Assembly (NCBI RefSeq): GCF_038396675.1
Contig: NC_088930.1
Span: 31,518,501-31,582,500 of the forward strand
Reading direction: 5' to 3'
From: Hydra vulgaris
Lineage: Eukaryota; Cnidaria; Hydrozoa; Anthoathecata; Hydridae
DNA length: 64,000 nt
Part shown: positions 53,736-64,000 of the stretch, piece after piece
Numbering within the stretch: the first letter of the stretch is position 1
Layout of the letters: each line of letters opens with the position of its first letter
Position numbers and translations under genes: made by a program
The notes under the pieces: generated by a model
Told to the model about the DNA's origin: nothing
What the model saw: the letters and a program-made list of their open reading frames with translations, nothing else
Databases searched by the model: none

Positions 53736-54120
53736 TTCGATGACAAATAAAGATTCTGAGATAAATTTTGATCTTAAAGCAACTATAATTAAAAAACTTG
53801 AAATTTTAACATTTTCACCTTTTTAATTGTATAGAAGTACCTTAACAAAACGCAAACTAATAAAAATATTGAAAAGTGCAATGCAATTTTTTGCATCTAA
53901 TACAACAAACTGCACCTTGAGTGTCAATTCAAAAGTTGCGCATAAAATCCAGGTTTTTAAGTTTTTTCAATGTAACAGGAAATGAATGTTAAAAAGTTTG
54001 TTAATGTAGCTAAAAAACAAATAAAACGAGTCGATTATCGCAGTAGTTTATTTAGATGCAATTGAGATGTTGCATAAGCATTTTTTTACACAAATCATAA
54101 CTATAAAGCAGAGAGCGTTT

Positions 54121-54158
<38 letters not shown>

Positions 54159-54599
54159 TATTCCTTTACTTTATTTATTTATTATTTTTTTATCTCTTTA
54201 CCTTTTCAAAATTGATTGTAGATAATAGTAAACTGTAATATATTTTGGCAAAAAAATTACGGATTTTGGGTTTGTTCTCTTCAAAGTGGAGTAGGAATCA
54301 TTATATAATATAATAAACATTATAATAAACGTATCTTTTATAACATAGTAAGAGAGTGTAATTAATAGTTTACGCTATTAACAGGTTACGCTACTTTAAT
54401 ATTTATAAAAAGGCTAAAAAATATATTGTCTAAATTTTTTATTTCGAATTCTTTTAAATTTGGAGGGCGAAAAGTAATCGGAAAGTAAAATGGAAATATT
54501 GCTATTTTTGCGCGGCATCCTATGGTAACAACTGTTGTTTTTATTATTTTTTAATCTTTACTTCATTTGATTAACATTGCATATTTTTATCAACACTTT
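53410..54599. other. Upstream region of the NRAMP gene
   Basis: No second gene seen. It contains an A-run (about 53711-53735) and a T-run (about 54122-54155), which may be tails of old retrotransposon inserts. The promoter of the NRAMP gene should lie in its right part, but no clear core element can be pointed to. Confidence 0.45.
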
Positions 54600-55848
<1,249 letters not shown>

Positions 55849-56204
55849 GTTTTTTTATATATCTTTTAATTAAGTGCTTAATGAAAGTATGCAATATATA
55901 TTCAAAAGTTATTAAAAATAAAATAAGAACTTTAAAAAAAAAACATAATTTTTTATTTAAATTAAATTTTGTAATGAACTTAAATCAATGTAATTAAATT
56001 TTTTTAGGTCTTAAAATTAGATACAAAAAAAATATTGATAGAAAAGCTATAATTTGTTAAAATAAATATTGAAAAAATTTTAGTTGACAAAATTTAATTT
56101 TTATGTTAAGATATAATAAAATCATTGTAATTTAAAATCTTCACTTGATAAAACACTAACAGGCATTGGACCTTTCTTCTTCATGCTAGGTAGCGACAAA
56201 AGTG

Positions 56205-56838
56205 TTTGTTTTATATCAAATCAGTTGCAAAATTAGCATCTGCTAAGGTTACATTTCTCTATTGAGCTCGTCACTTTCTTACTTCGGATTCTATTCTCTA
56301 TCTCTATAAATCCCGAATCCGGCCTTGTATGGAATACTGTTGCCATATCTGGGGCGGTTCTTCTAGTGATGCCCTTTCTCTTTTAGACAAGGTGCAAAAA
56401 CGCATTGTAAACATTGTTGGACCTGCTCTTGCAGCCAACCTCCAACCATTATCACATCATCATAATGTTGCTTCTCTTTCTCTTTTCTACAAATACTATA
56501 ATGGGCACTGCTCTAAAGAACTAGTGTCTCTTGTGCAATCTACAAAAATTCATTCTTGTGTTACTCGTCATTTAATTAAGTGTCATCCTTTTTCTGTGAC
56601 TGTTCCTAAGTGCTCCAAAAATGCTTATTCCTTTAGTTTTTTTCCTCGAACATCAGCTCTTTTGAATTCGCTTCCTTCATCTTGCTTTCCTGATTCATAT
56701 AATTTGCAATCCTTCAAGTCGTCCGTCAATCGTTATCTTGCTCTACAATCTTCGTCTTTCTCTTTCACTAACTTCCAACTTTAATTAGTGGCTCCTTGCA
56801 GCCTTGTTGGAAGCGATGTTTCAAAAAAAAAAAAAAAA
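56205..56838 (+). mobile_element. Non-LTR family B, copy 1 (5'-truncated, poly-A tail)
   Basis: The + frame 56329-56784 encodes the C-terminal domain following the RT: M-E-Y-C-C-H-I-W-G-G-S, L-D-K-V-Q-K-R-I-V-N-I-V-G, L-Q-P-L-S-H-H-H-N-V-A-S-L-S-L-F-Y-K-Y. It then has the family 3' tail ...GCAGCCTTGTTGGAAGCGATG and a run of 17 A's at 56822-56838. 5' truncation with an A-tail is the normal outcome of target-primed reverse transcription. The frame is intact over 151 codons. Confidence 0.8.
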
Positions 56839-57377
56839 GATTAATGCAATAGCTCAACTAGAGCTCTGCCTTAGATTCCTCTCAGATAATCTTTAACAAA
56901 TACATTTGTTTCAGATATTATCTAATGATTAGATTCCTCTCAGATATAATCCAATAATTTAAATTTTCAAAAAGTAAAATCTTTTATTGCATTGGGTACA
57001 ACTCAAAACTTATAAGTATTTTTGAATTACTAGTTATTGGAACCTGTTTTATTAGAGGTCAACAATGATTGTGATATCTAAAAACACCAAATAACAATAA
57101 TTAAAAGTAGAAAGTTGTGTACCCTTCATGGTTGTCCGGTGGCACGGGACAACTTGTTTTCTCAAAGGGAGACTGAAATTTGAAAAAAAATGCATGCCAG
57201 TAGCCTGGCAGGATGACCAGACATTTTTACTCACAAAAGAATGTTTATTAATAAAAACATATTTTGAGCTATAAAGATTTTTTTTTATTTATGACGATTT
57301 ATTTATTGTGTTTATTTAAAAGAAACCTTTAAAAAACATTTAAAGTAGTATACACTTCATTTAATAATGAATGCACT

Positions 57378-57425
57378 ATTAAACTGTTTCTTTTAATAAT
57401 TAATAATAAAAGAAACAGTTTAATA
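57378..57425. repeat. Hairpin, ~17-bp arms
   Basis: ATTAAACTGTTTCTTTTA pairs with AAAAGAAACAGTTTAAT around an AT-rich loop. Confidence 0.75.
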
Positions 57426-58938
57426 TTTCAAGGTACGACTGTATTGTTTTTTTAAATGTTGTTCTTGCATTTTGAAGCAATTTTCTTCTCAATTTAAAGT
57501 GAATTGTGAAATTAAATTTTCTTATTATTCGAAATGCTAATGTATCATTTTTTAAACATAGTCACATTTTAAATCACTTGAATGGGCTGTTGAATCACTT
57601 ATAACGCTGATTCTCTTTTGTTTTTCATTTGTAAAAAAAAATAATTATTTTTACTTTGACAAATAAAATTAATGTAATGAAAAACATTCTTAGGATGCAC
57701 ATGAAAAAAAAAATTGTTAGAATGTATTTAATGATGCACATGCAAAAGTTCTTTTTTTTTGAAAAAAAAGAAAGTCTTAAGGATCATCCATAAATTACGC
57801 AACACTAGTTGCAAATTTTGCATTGTATAATTTATGGGCGATCAAGGGATTGTCCATTTCGAGGCCTGCTAAGGAGCAGGGCTCGAAATAACAAACTTTT
57901 TTCAACTGGACAATTTGTCCGGTAAAGACTCAAGTTTGCTGGACATGTCAAATAAAAATTAATGAAGTATGATCGAATGCCATTCCTGACCGTGCATAAA
58001 ATATTTTGGTTTTACGACTTGACCACGCAATTTATTTTGACAACTCTAGGCGTTTCAAAATGCGCTGAAAATGAAAAGAAAATTTGTAACATAAATTATC
58101 TAACAAAAAAATCTTAAAGAAAAGGAAAAAATTTAAGATCAAAAAGCTTAAATTTGAAAAAGGGATATTTATATCATGTTTTTTAAAAATTACTATACTA
58201 TGTGAAATGCTTTGTAAATTATTAAATTCATAAATTGTTACGCAAATATATTAAATACATAAATTATGTAATTATTAAATACATAATTAAATATGTAATA
58301 AAAATGTATAATAGAAATACCAAATTATTAAATACATAAAATATATTAGTTTTTAATTATATATTAATATACCAAATTATTAAATACATATAAATATATT
58401 AAATTCGTAAATTATAAGGTTTTCTTATTACTTTATTAAATAAAGTAACAAATTAATTATAATGTTTACAATATGCCCATTTTATCTAAATTATCAAAGG
58501 ATGTTATATGTAATTACATTTATTATTTAAATTTTTTCTAGGATTAATTTTATAAACACTTTTAATAGAGAAAATTTTTAGCGCGAAAACAAACACTACC
58601 TAACAACTCAAATTTAATAGTGTAATAAAAAGTACTGGTTTTTATAAGCATTAAAATAACTATTACCCTAAAATTTTTATAAAATAAATTTAAAAGGGGT
58701 TTTAGAAGCTAAAACATTTGATTAAAATTTATAAAAACCATTGGACAAAAAATAAAATAAATACTAAGCTATAAATTTAAGTTAATAACTAATTGCAACG
58801 ATTTAAAATGAATGATACAAACTGGACTACTTTATTCAAAATAATGTAATGCTTTCTGGTCTTTTAAAAAATGAATTAACTCAAAAAAATAATGTATTTT
58901 AATAATGTAGCCTTGTGTTCTTTGAAATTATGTATACA

Positions 58939-58981
58939 AAACAAAATTGAAGTTGAACACTGTTTAACTTCAATTTTGTTT
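58939..58981. repeat. Hairpin, 16-bp arms
   Basis: AAACAAAATTGAAGTT (58939-58954) pairs exactly with AACTTCAATTTTGTTT (58966-58981). Confidence 0.8.
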
Positions 58982-60215
58982 TACATAAAAAGTCAAAAAA
59001 AATAAAGTTTATATACAATACTGAGTTTATTAATAATTTTGGAACAACTAAAATGATTAGAAAATAAATGTTTTAAACATTCAACTTAATTTTCAACTAA
59101 ATTTTATTGAAGATTGAGAGAGAATAAGAGAATAATATTTTTTTTTTTTATAAATCGTTTTTTTGTGATTATGGCTTTCAACTTTTTTTCTCCGTGTAAA
59201 ATGTTAGGTCAGGTTATCCTGCTACTGGTAACATGTAACCCAGTACGCTTATTTAGGCAAAGGCTAGGAGAAGCCAACTTCGACGTAAAACACCCCCTGC
59301 CTTGGGGCTCTTGGTTGAGTAAAGACTAGTGAGAGTGTCTCTATAAAAATACTTATCTTGGGCAGATGTTGAATGCATCCGGCTACTGTCTTGTAAAAGG
59401 CCTCCTAGGCAAAGACTTTAGGGGTAAACAGATTCTATCTGTTGACCAGCCTCGCACCCTTTCATCTATTAGGCTGGCACAGATGTATTTTTAATACATT
59501 GTTTCCAGTTTAGGATGTTAAATGCTGGATCTTCTTGACTCAATGCATAGGTTTTGCTTGTGTCTCTGTTTTTATGACTAGGAAACTCTTTCTATTATCT
59601 CCTAATGAGGGTACAACTCTAAAACTCAGTTTGATGGTTCTGACGCCGGTTGGTAGTCAAGTTTCTCAATCTCTGTTGTAAGTCTCAGAGAGGCTGATTC
59701 CATCAACAGTTAAAAAATATCAGAGTATTAACAGTGACATCTTGCGCATGGATGGTGTCCCTGTTTCTACTTTTGGTGTGCATTGTTGAGGCCACGTTTG
59801 GAGCCCTTTGTTACGGCTTAGGGTTTATTAATAGTAATGAGGCAATTGCTTGGGCTATTAAACAGTGTACTGAGTACTATCTATGCTTTGAATCAAGATC
59901 TTTAACAAATTTAAAATGAATAAAGTAGCAAAAACTATATAACACAAAAAACCATCATCATCACCAAGTTCTCTAAACCTCATTCACTAATATTCGTTGT
60001 CTTCGAAGAACCTTTTCTTCTGTTGAGTCTTATCTCTTGCAAAGTTCACCAGACCTACTTGCTCATTGTGAGACTAATTTGAGTTCTGTTGTCTCATCTT
60101 GTGATCTTAGTGTTGATGGTTATCTTCCTTTAATTCGTAAAGACTCCAATAGTCACATGCTTGGCCTGGGCATTTAATTTACATTAATGATTTTCCAGAT
60201 ATTCTCACATCTAAG

Positions 60216-60596
60216 GTGGTATTGTTCGCTGATAATGCTACCATTTATTCTTTTCATGATAAGAAGCCAGCACTCTTTGATTGCTTGGAGGGGGCATTTG
60301 AGCTTGAAAAGGATCTCACTTCTGCTACAACATTGGGCTCACAGTGGCTGGTGAACTTAAATTCAGATAAAACCCAATTTTTTTTTGCCAATCGCTATCG
60401 CAATTATTTAGATCTTCTTATTTTTATGAATGGTAATGTACTCGATGAGTCATCTACCCTTCGTCTTCTAGGATTAACTCTTACTTCCGATCTTTCTTGG
60501 AAACCATATATCAATTCAATTGCAAAATTAGCATCTGCTAAGGTTGCATCTCTTTACTGTGCTTGGCGCTTTCTTACTCCAGATTCTATTTTTTAG
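60216..60596 (+). pseudogene. Family B reverse transcriptase, C-terminal half of the catalytic domain
   Basis: 126 codons with F-A-D-N-A-T, the F-A-D-D box with its last Asp changed to Asn, so it would be catalytically dead. K-T-Q-F-F-F-A-N-R-Y and the L-R-L-L-G-L-T-L-T-S-D-L-S-W block follow. It ends at TAG 60594-60596 inside the 50-bp palindrome next to it. Confidence 0.7.
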
Positions 60597-60618
60597 AATA
60601 GAATCTGGAGTAAGAAAG
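60569..60618. repeat. Perfect 22-bp-arm palindrome inside copy 2
   Basis: 60569-60590 pairs exactly with 60597-60618 around TTTTAG. The right arm is an inverted duplication of the coding sequence left of it, and creates the stop. Confidence 0.9.
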
Positions 60619-61358
60619 TAAATCTCAAATCTGTCTTTGTATGGAATACTGTTGCCATATCTGGGGTGGATCTTCTAATGATGCCCTTTCTCTTTTATAC
60701 AAGGTGCATAAACCCATTGTAAACATAGTTGGACCTTCTTTCGCATCCAACCTCCAACCATTATCACATTGTCATAATGTTGCTTCTCTTTCTCTTTTCT
60801 ACAATTACTATAATGGGCACTGCTCTAAAGAGCTAGCGTCTCTTGTGCCATCTACTAAAATTCATTCTTGTGTTACTCGTCATTTAATTAAGTCTCATCC
60901 TTTTTCTGTGGCTGTTCCTAAGTGCTCCAAAAACTCTTATTTGTCTTTTTTTTTTCCTCGACCATTCAGTTCTTTGAAATTTGCTTCCTTCATCTTGCTT
61001 TCCTGATTTATATAATTTGCAATCTTTTAAGTTGTCTGTCAATCATTATCTTGTTCTTCAAACTTCATCTTTTCTCTTCGAGTGGCTTCCAACTCTAATA
61101 GTGGTTGCTTGCAGCCTTGTTGGAAGTGATGATGTTGAAAACAAACAAAAAACAAAAGAAAAAAAAATCTTATAAATAAAAACTAATAAAATAATGAAAG
61201 AAAAAAAACTTTTTGGAAATATTAAATATTTTTCACAGATCACAGAGGTATCCATAAAATAACCACACAATGAATTGACTGAATTTCTTTTTTCTTGTAG
61301 GTAGGTGCTAAGTGGATGCCGCTTAAGTCAGTGATAATTTTGAGAATCATTTTTTTTC

Positions 61359-62895
61359 AACATTTTTATTTCCAACAAGGCTGCAGCAACCACTATCATA
61401 GTTGGAAGTTACAGGAAAAGAAAAGATTACATGGAATTACAGGAAGAGAAAAGTTTATAGAGCAAGATAATAATTAACATACAACTTAAAAGATTACAAA
61501 TTGTATGAATCAGCAAAACAAGATGAAGGAAGTGAATTTCAAAGAACTGATGTTCAAGGAAAAATACATGACAAGTAAAAAATTTTTTGAGCACTTAGGA
61601 ACAGTCACAGTAAAAAGATGAGATTTATTTGAATTTTAGCAGATGGCACAAGAGACACTAGCTCTTTAGAGCAGTGACTATTATAGCATTTCTAGTAAAG
61701 ATAAAGCAAAGCAACATTAGGACGATGTAATAATGGTTGAAGCTTGGCTGCAAGGACAGGTCCAACTATTTTTACAATGTGTTTTGCACCTTGTCTAAAA
61801 GAGAAAGGGCATCATTTGAAAATCTGCAACCTAAGTAGATGGTAATTTTGCAATCGATTTGATATATGGCTTCTAAGAAAGATTGGAAGTAAGAGTTAAT
61901 CCTAGAAGACGAATAGTAGATGACTCATTTAGTACATTACCGTTCATAAATATAAGAAGATCTAGATTGTTGCGATAACGATTAGCTGAAAAAATTGAGT
62001 TTTATCTGAGTCAAAGTTCTCCAGCCCCTGAAAACCCCATGCTGTAGCAGAAGTGAGATTCTTTTGAAGCTCAAATGTCCCTCCAAACAATCAGAAAGTG
62101 TTGGTTTCTTATGAAGACAAAAATGATGCTTGTTACCAGATGCTGCTTTCCAGCAGACTGGTAAACAAGACTCTGATAAGCACTTATCAAATAGTTTTAC
62201 AATGGTTCTAGCAATAGTAAACAGACGTCTGTTTTCTGAGGAATTAATTTGCAGATAGATGTGAAAATAATGGTTATGATTAGAAATTGCAGCAGCACAA
62301 TGAAATGAAATCATGGAGAAGAGTGAGGCATGACTTGAAACTGTTGAGAGGGAATAAAAGATTTCATGCTACCTTGAATCCAAGAAGTTACATAAGAAGC
62401 ACATTTGTCAGCAGGAAGATGAAAGAAATCTACCCAAGGGCATGAACAAAATGATGGAAATAGTCAGCTTCAAAGCATGGAACAAAATGATGGAAAAAGT
62501 CAGCTTCAAGGTAGTTGTAAGAGGTACAAGGAAAGTTGGCTATTTGTGTTAGAGATTGATAAAGGCAAATGTTGTGGGCCTTAACGTCTGCAGAGTCACT
62601 GACACTAGAGCCAAGTCATTCAGTGTGATGAGCATTAAAGTCATCGACAACAATGATATTGGCTGAATGATAAAGAGATAGGGCTGGAAAAAATTTGATC
62701 AGAAATAATATTATTATTACACAAATAACAAAACAAGTGCAGTCTTGAGCTGAAAGAGAGCAATATAGAACAAAGAGAAAGGCGATAGAGGGAAGTGGTG
62801 CTAAACAAAAGCACATAAAAGATTAGTCTGTGAATTCAAACCTAGTTTCCCGATAAATGGGTGAATTCTTGTGAATGTAAATGCCCAGGCCAAGC
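61359..62895 (-). mobile_element. Non-LTR family B, copy 3, antisense
   Basis: Reverse strand: the 3' tail (TTCCAACAAGGCTGCAGC at 61370), the post-RT domain and RT remnants to about 62320 (C-L-E-G-H-L-S-F-K-R-I-S), then an endonuclease slice 62816-62616 with I-A-F-L-F-V-L-Y and N-I-I-V-V-D-D-F-N-A-H-H-T-E (G-D-F-N changed to D-D-F-N). 62895 corresponds to the C-L-A/H-M-L-G-L-G region of copy 2. It lies tail-to-tail with copy 2, only about 190 bp apart. Confidence 0.75.
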
Positions 62896-62899
62896 ATGT

Positions 62900-63660
62900 A
62901 CATTTAGTACAATTAGTACATTTCATAATAATTGCAACATAAATAAAATAATTATAAATAAATAAAACCTTAACAAACAATGATATTATATTTTAAACAG
63001 AGAAACATAGACTAGCATAAATGACATATTTGTATGATTTATGTAAGTCCATGCCTCAAGATTATCCTAAACGAGTTGTAATTTTTTTCTTCTTGTTAAC
63101 AATTAATTAAAACTCTTAATTATTTCATTTGACCCAAGGAAAAAAAAGAAATAAATTTTTTTAAGTTGCAGGGAAGTTTCAGCTGTAATTTATAAATCAA
63201 ATAAACTTATTTTTAGTTTTATAACAAACATTTAATTGAAAAAAGCTTATTATAAATCAGCAAGTGATTAGGCCTATTGCAATATTTATCTAAATCTTTT
63301 ATAATATCTAATTTATGAAAATCTTTTTTTATTGTTTTTTTGAATGGCAATAGTTACTACAAAATTGAAGGCTTGTTGCAGGCAAGGTGACTTTGTAGTT
63401 GACTTTGGTGCTGATGCAATATGAGTTATGCTGAAGCTAAATATCAATTTTGGGAGATCAAAAATTTATTATTAATATTAGTAAGTGACCAGGGCCCTGG
63501 TCCCGGCTAAAAATGAAACTTTTTGCAAACCTGGCCCCAGCAAAATAATAAGATTTAGCAGGGGTTAATACCCGGGGCTAGAAAAGTTTTTAATACTTTT
63601 TGTAGTGAAATTTTATACTTAAATTTACTATTTATTATATACTGGCATATATTTATATGT
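62900..63660. other. AT-rich intronic spacer
   Basis: No gene or clear repeat, apart from short AT-rich runs. Confidence 0.5.
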
Positions 63661-63664
63661 TTTT

Positions 63665-64000
63665 AAACTCTAATTTACTTCCAACAAGGTTGCAAGCAAC
63701 CACTATTAAGTTATGAGTTACTTTAAAATAGAGGATAGGTTAAAATACTAGAAAATAGTTAAATGAAGACTTTAAAAGTTGTTGGATATATTAAAAAGGA
63801 AAACATAAAAATGGGGAAGAGTTATAAGGCTTTTTTGATGTGCAAGGAAAAAACTGGGTTGATAAAAGTTTTTATAGTATGAAGGGACAGATACAGTAAA
63901 AGGATGCAACTTGTTGAATAAAAAGCCAAGTAAGAATGAGTTTAGGTTTATCGTAATAGAGATGATAGCTTGTTTGAGCATTGGCCATGATAGTATTTGC
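63665..64000 (-). mobile_element. Non-LTR family B, copy 4, antisense, cut by window
   Basis: The family 3' tail (CTTCCAACAAGGTTGCAAGC at 63678) is followed on the minus strand by degraded coding sequence with H-P-F-T-V-S-V-P and P-S-F-F, matching H-P-F-S-V-T-V-P and F-F-P-R of copy 1. The 5' part lies beyond the window end. Confidence 0.65.

Larger units (their letters stand above)
56840..59184. other. NRAMP intron 3, non-coding, with small inverted repeats
   Basis: No gene. Hairpins at 57378-57425 and 58939-58981. At about 57780-57960 are fragments typical of miniature hAT ends (GGATCATCCATAAATTACGC; GCAGGGCTCGAAATAA), without matched partners. Confidence 0.5.
59185..61170 (+). mobile_element. 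Non-LTR family B, copy 2 (with 5' region, internally deleted)
   Basis: 59185-59930 is a less AT-rich leader that looks like the 5' UTR. 59967-60175 encodes an endonuclease N-terminus with S-L-T-F/N-I-R-C-L-R and L-L-A-H-C-E-T-N-L and G-Y-L-P-L-I-R-K-D-S. Most of the endonuclease and front of the RT is missing at about 60180. 60216-60596 has V-L-F-A-D-N-A-T-I-Y-S (active site changed from F-A-D-D to F-A-D-N) and L-G-L-T-L-T-S-D-L-S-W-K. 60641-61006 repeats the M-E-Y-C-C-H-I-W-G-G domain, then the 3' tail. It is a deletion derivative. Confidence 0.75.

Noticed and set aside
59734-59919. 61-codon frame with a hydrophobic start
   Set aside because: It lies in the putative 5' UTR of non-LTR copy 2; no similarity to an NRAMP exon or to a retrotransposon domain.

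Overview
The window looks like nuclear DNA of a Hydra-like cnidarian. It is strongly AT-rich, carries (TA)n tracts of up to about 430 bp, has GT-AG introns, and holds several layers of DNA transposons and non-LTR retrotransposons nested in each other. The genus is an inference from composition and transposon families. No search could be run, so every homology call rests on recognised motifs.

Layout. (1) 1-1640: the right part of a virus-like element with seven tiny, closely packed + strand genes. Four to five encode short, very basic proteins with an R-G-G/K-(hydrophobic)-L-P motif like the adenovirus core peptide pX/mu, as expected for a Polinton/Maverick or adintovirus-like element. A GTCAC minisatellite follows. 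(2) 1.7-8.7 kb: Helitron-like relics, a tandem array of fold-back units, a decayed BEN-domain gene with a duplicated 3' end, and an isolated GC-rich island. (3) 11.45-19.5 kb, minus strand: a spliced CaRF (ALS2CR8)-like gene with a MULE-type DDE core and a SWIM zinc finger. Exon phases agree across seven junctions. One intron holds a P-element-like relic; another holds (TA)n, a mariner-like element and a fold-back element. (4) 20.16-25.55 kb: a Mutator-like element with 207-bp terminal inverted repeats (TIRs) and a 7-bp target duplication. It encodes a frameshifted transposase joined to SWIM and Ulp1-like protease domains. (5) 25.8-40 kb: transposase and retrotransposon relics and small inverted-repeat elements. 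(6) 40.2-47.06 kb: a near-full-length CR1/L2-type retrotransposon interrupted by a pogo element. (7) 47.97-53.41 kb: a second pogo element, interrupted by a hAT fold-back with an exact 8-bp target duplication and by an unassigned DDE-like element. (8) 54.6-64 kb: the first three coding exons of an NRAMP/SLC11 metal transporter. Its third intron, as far as the window reaches, is filled with copies of a second non-LTR family.

The convincing host gene is NRAMP. The CaRF-MULE-SWIM gene is either a domesticated transposase or a recently decayed one. Almost everything else is mobile DNA. The most unusual items are the amplified pX-like genes at the left edge, the transposase-SWIM-Ulp1 element, and the CaRF-like gene with two in-frame stops in its upstream exon.
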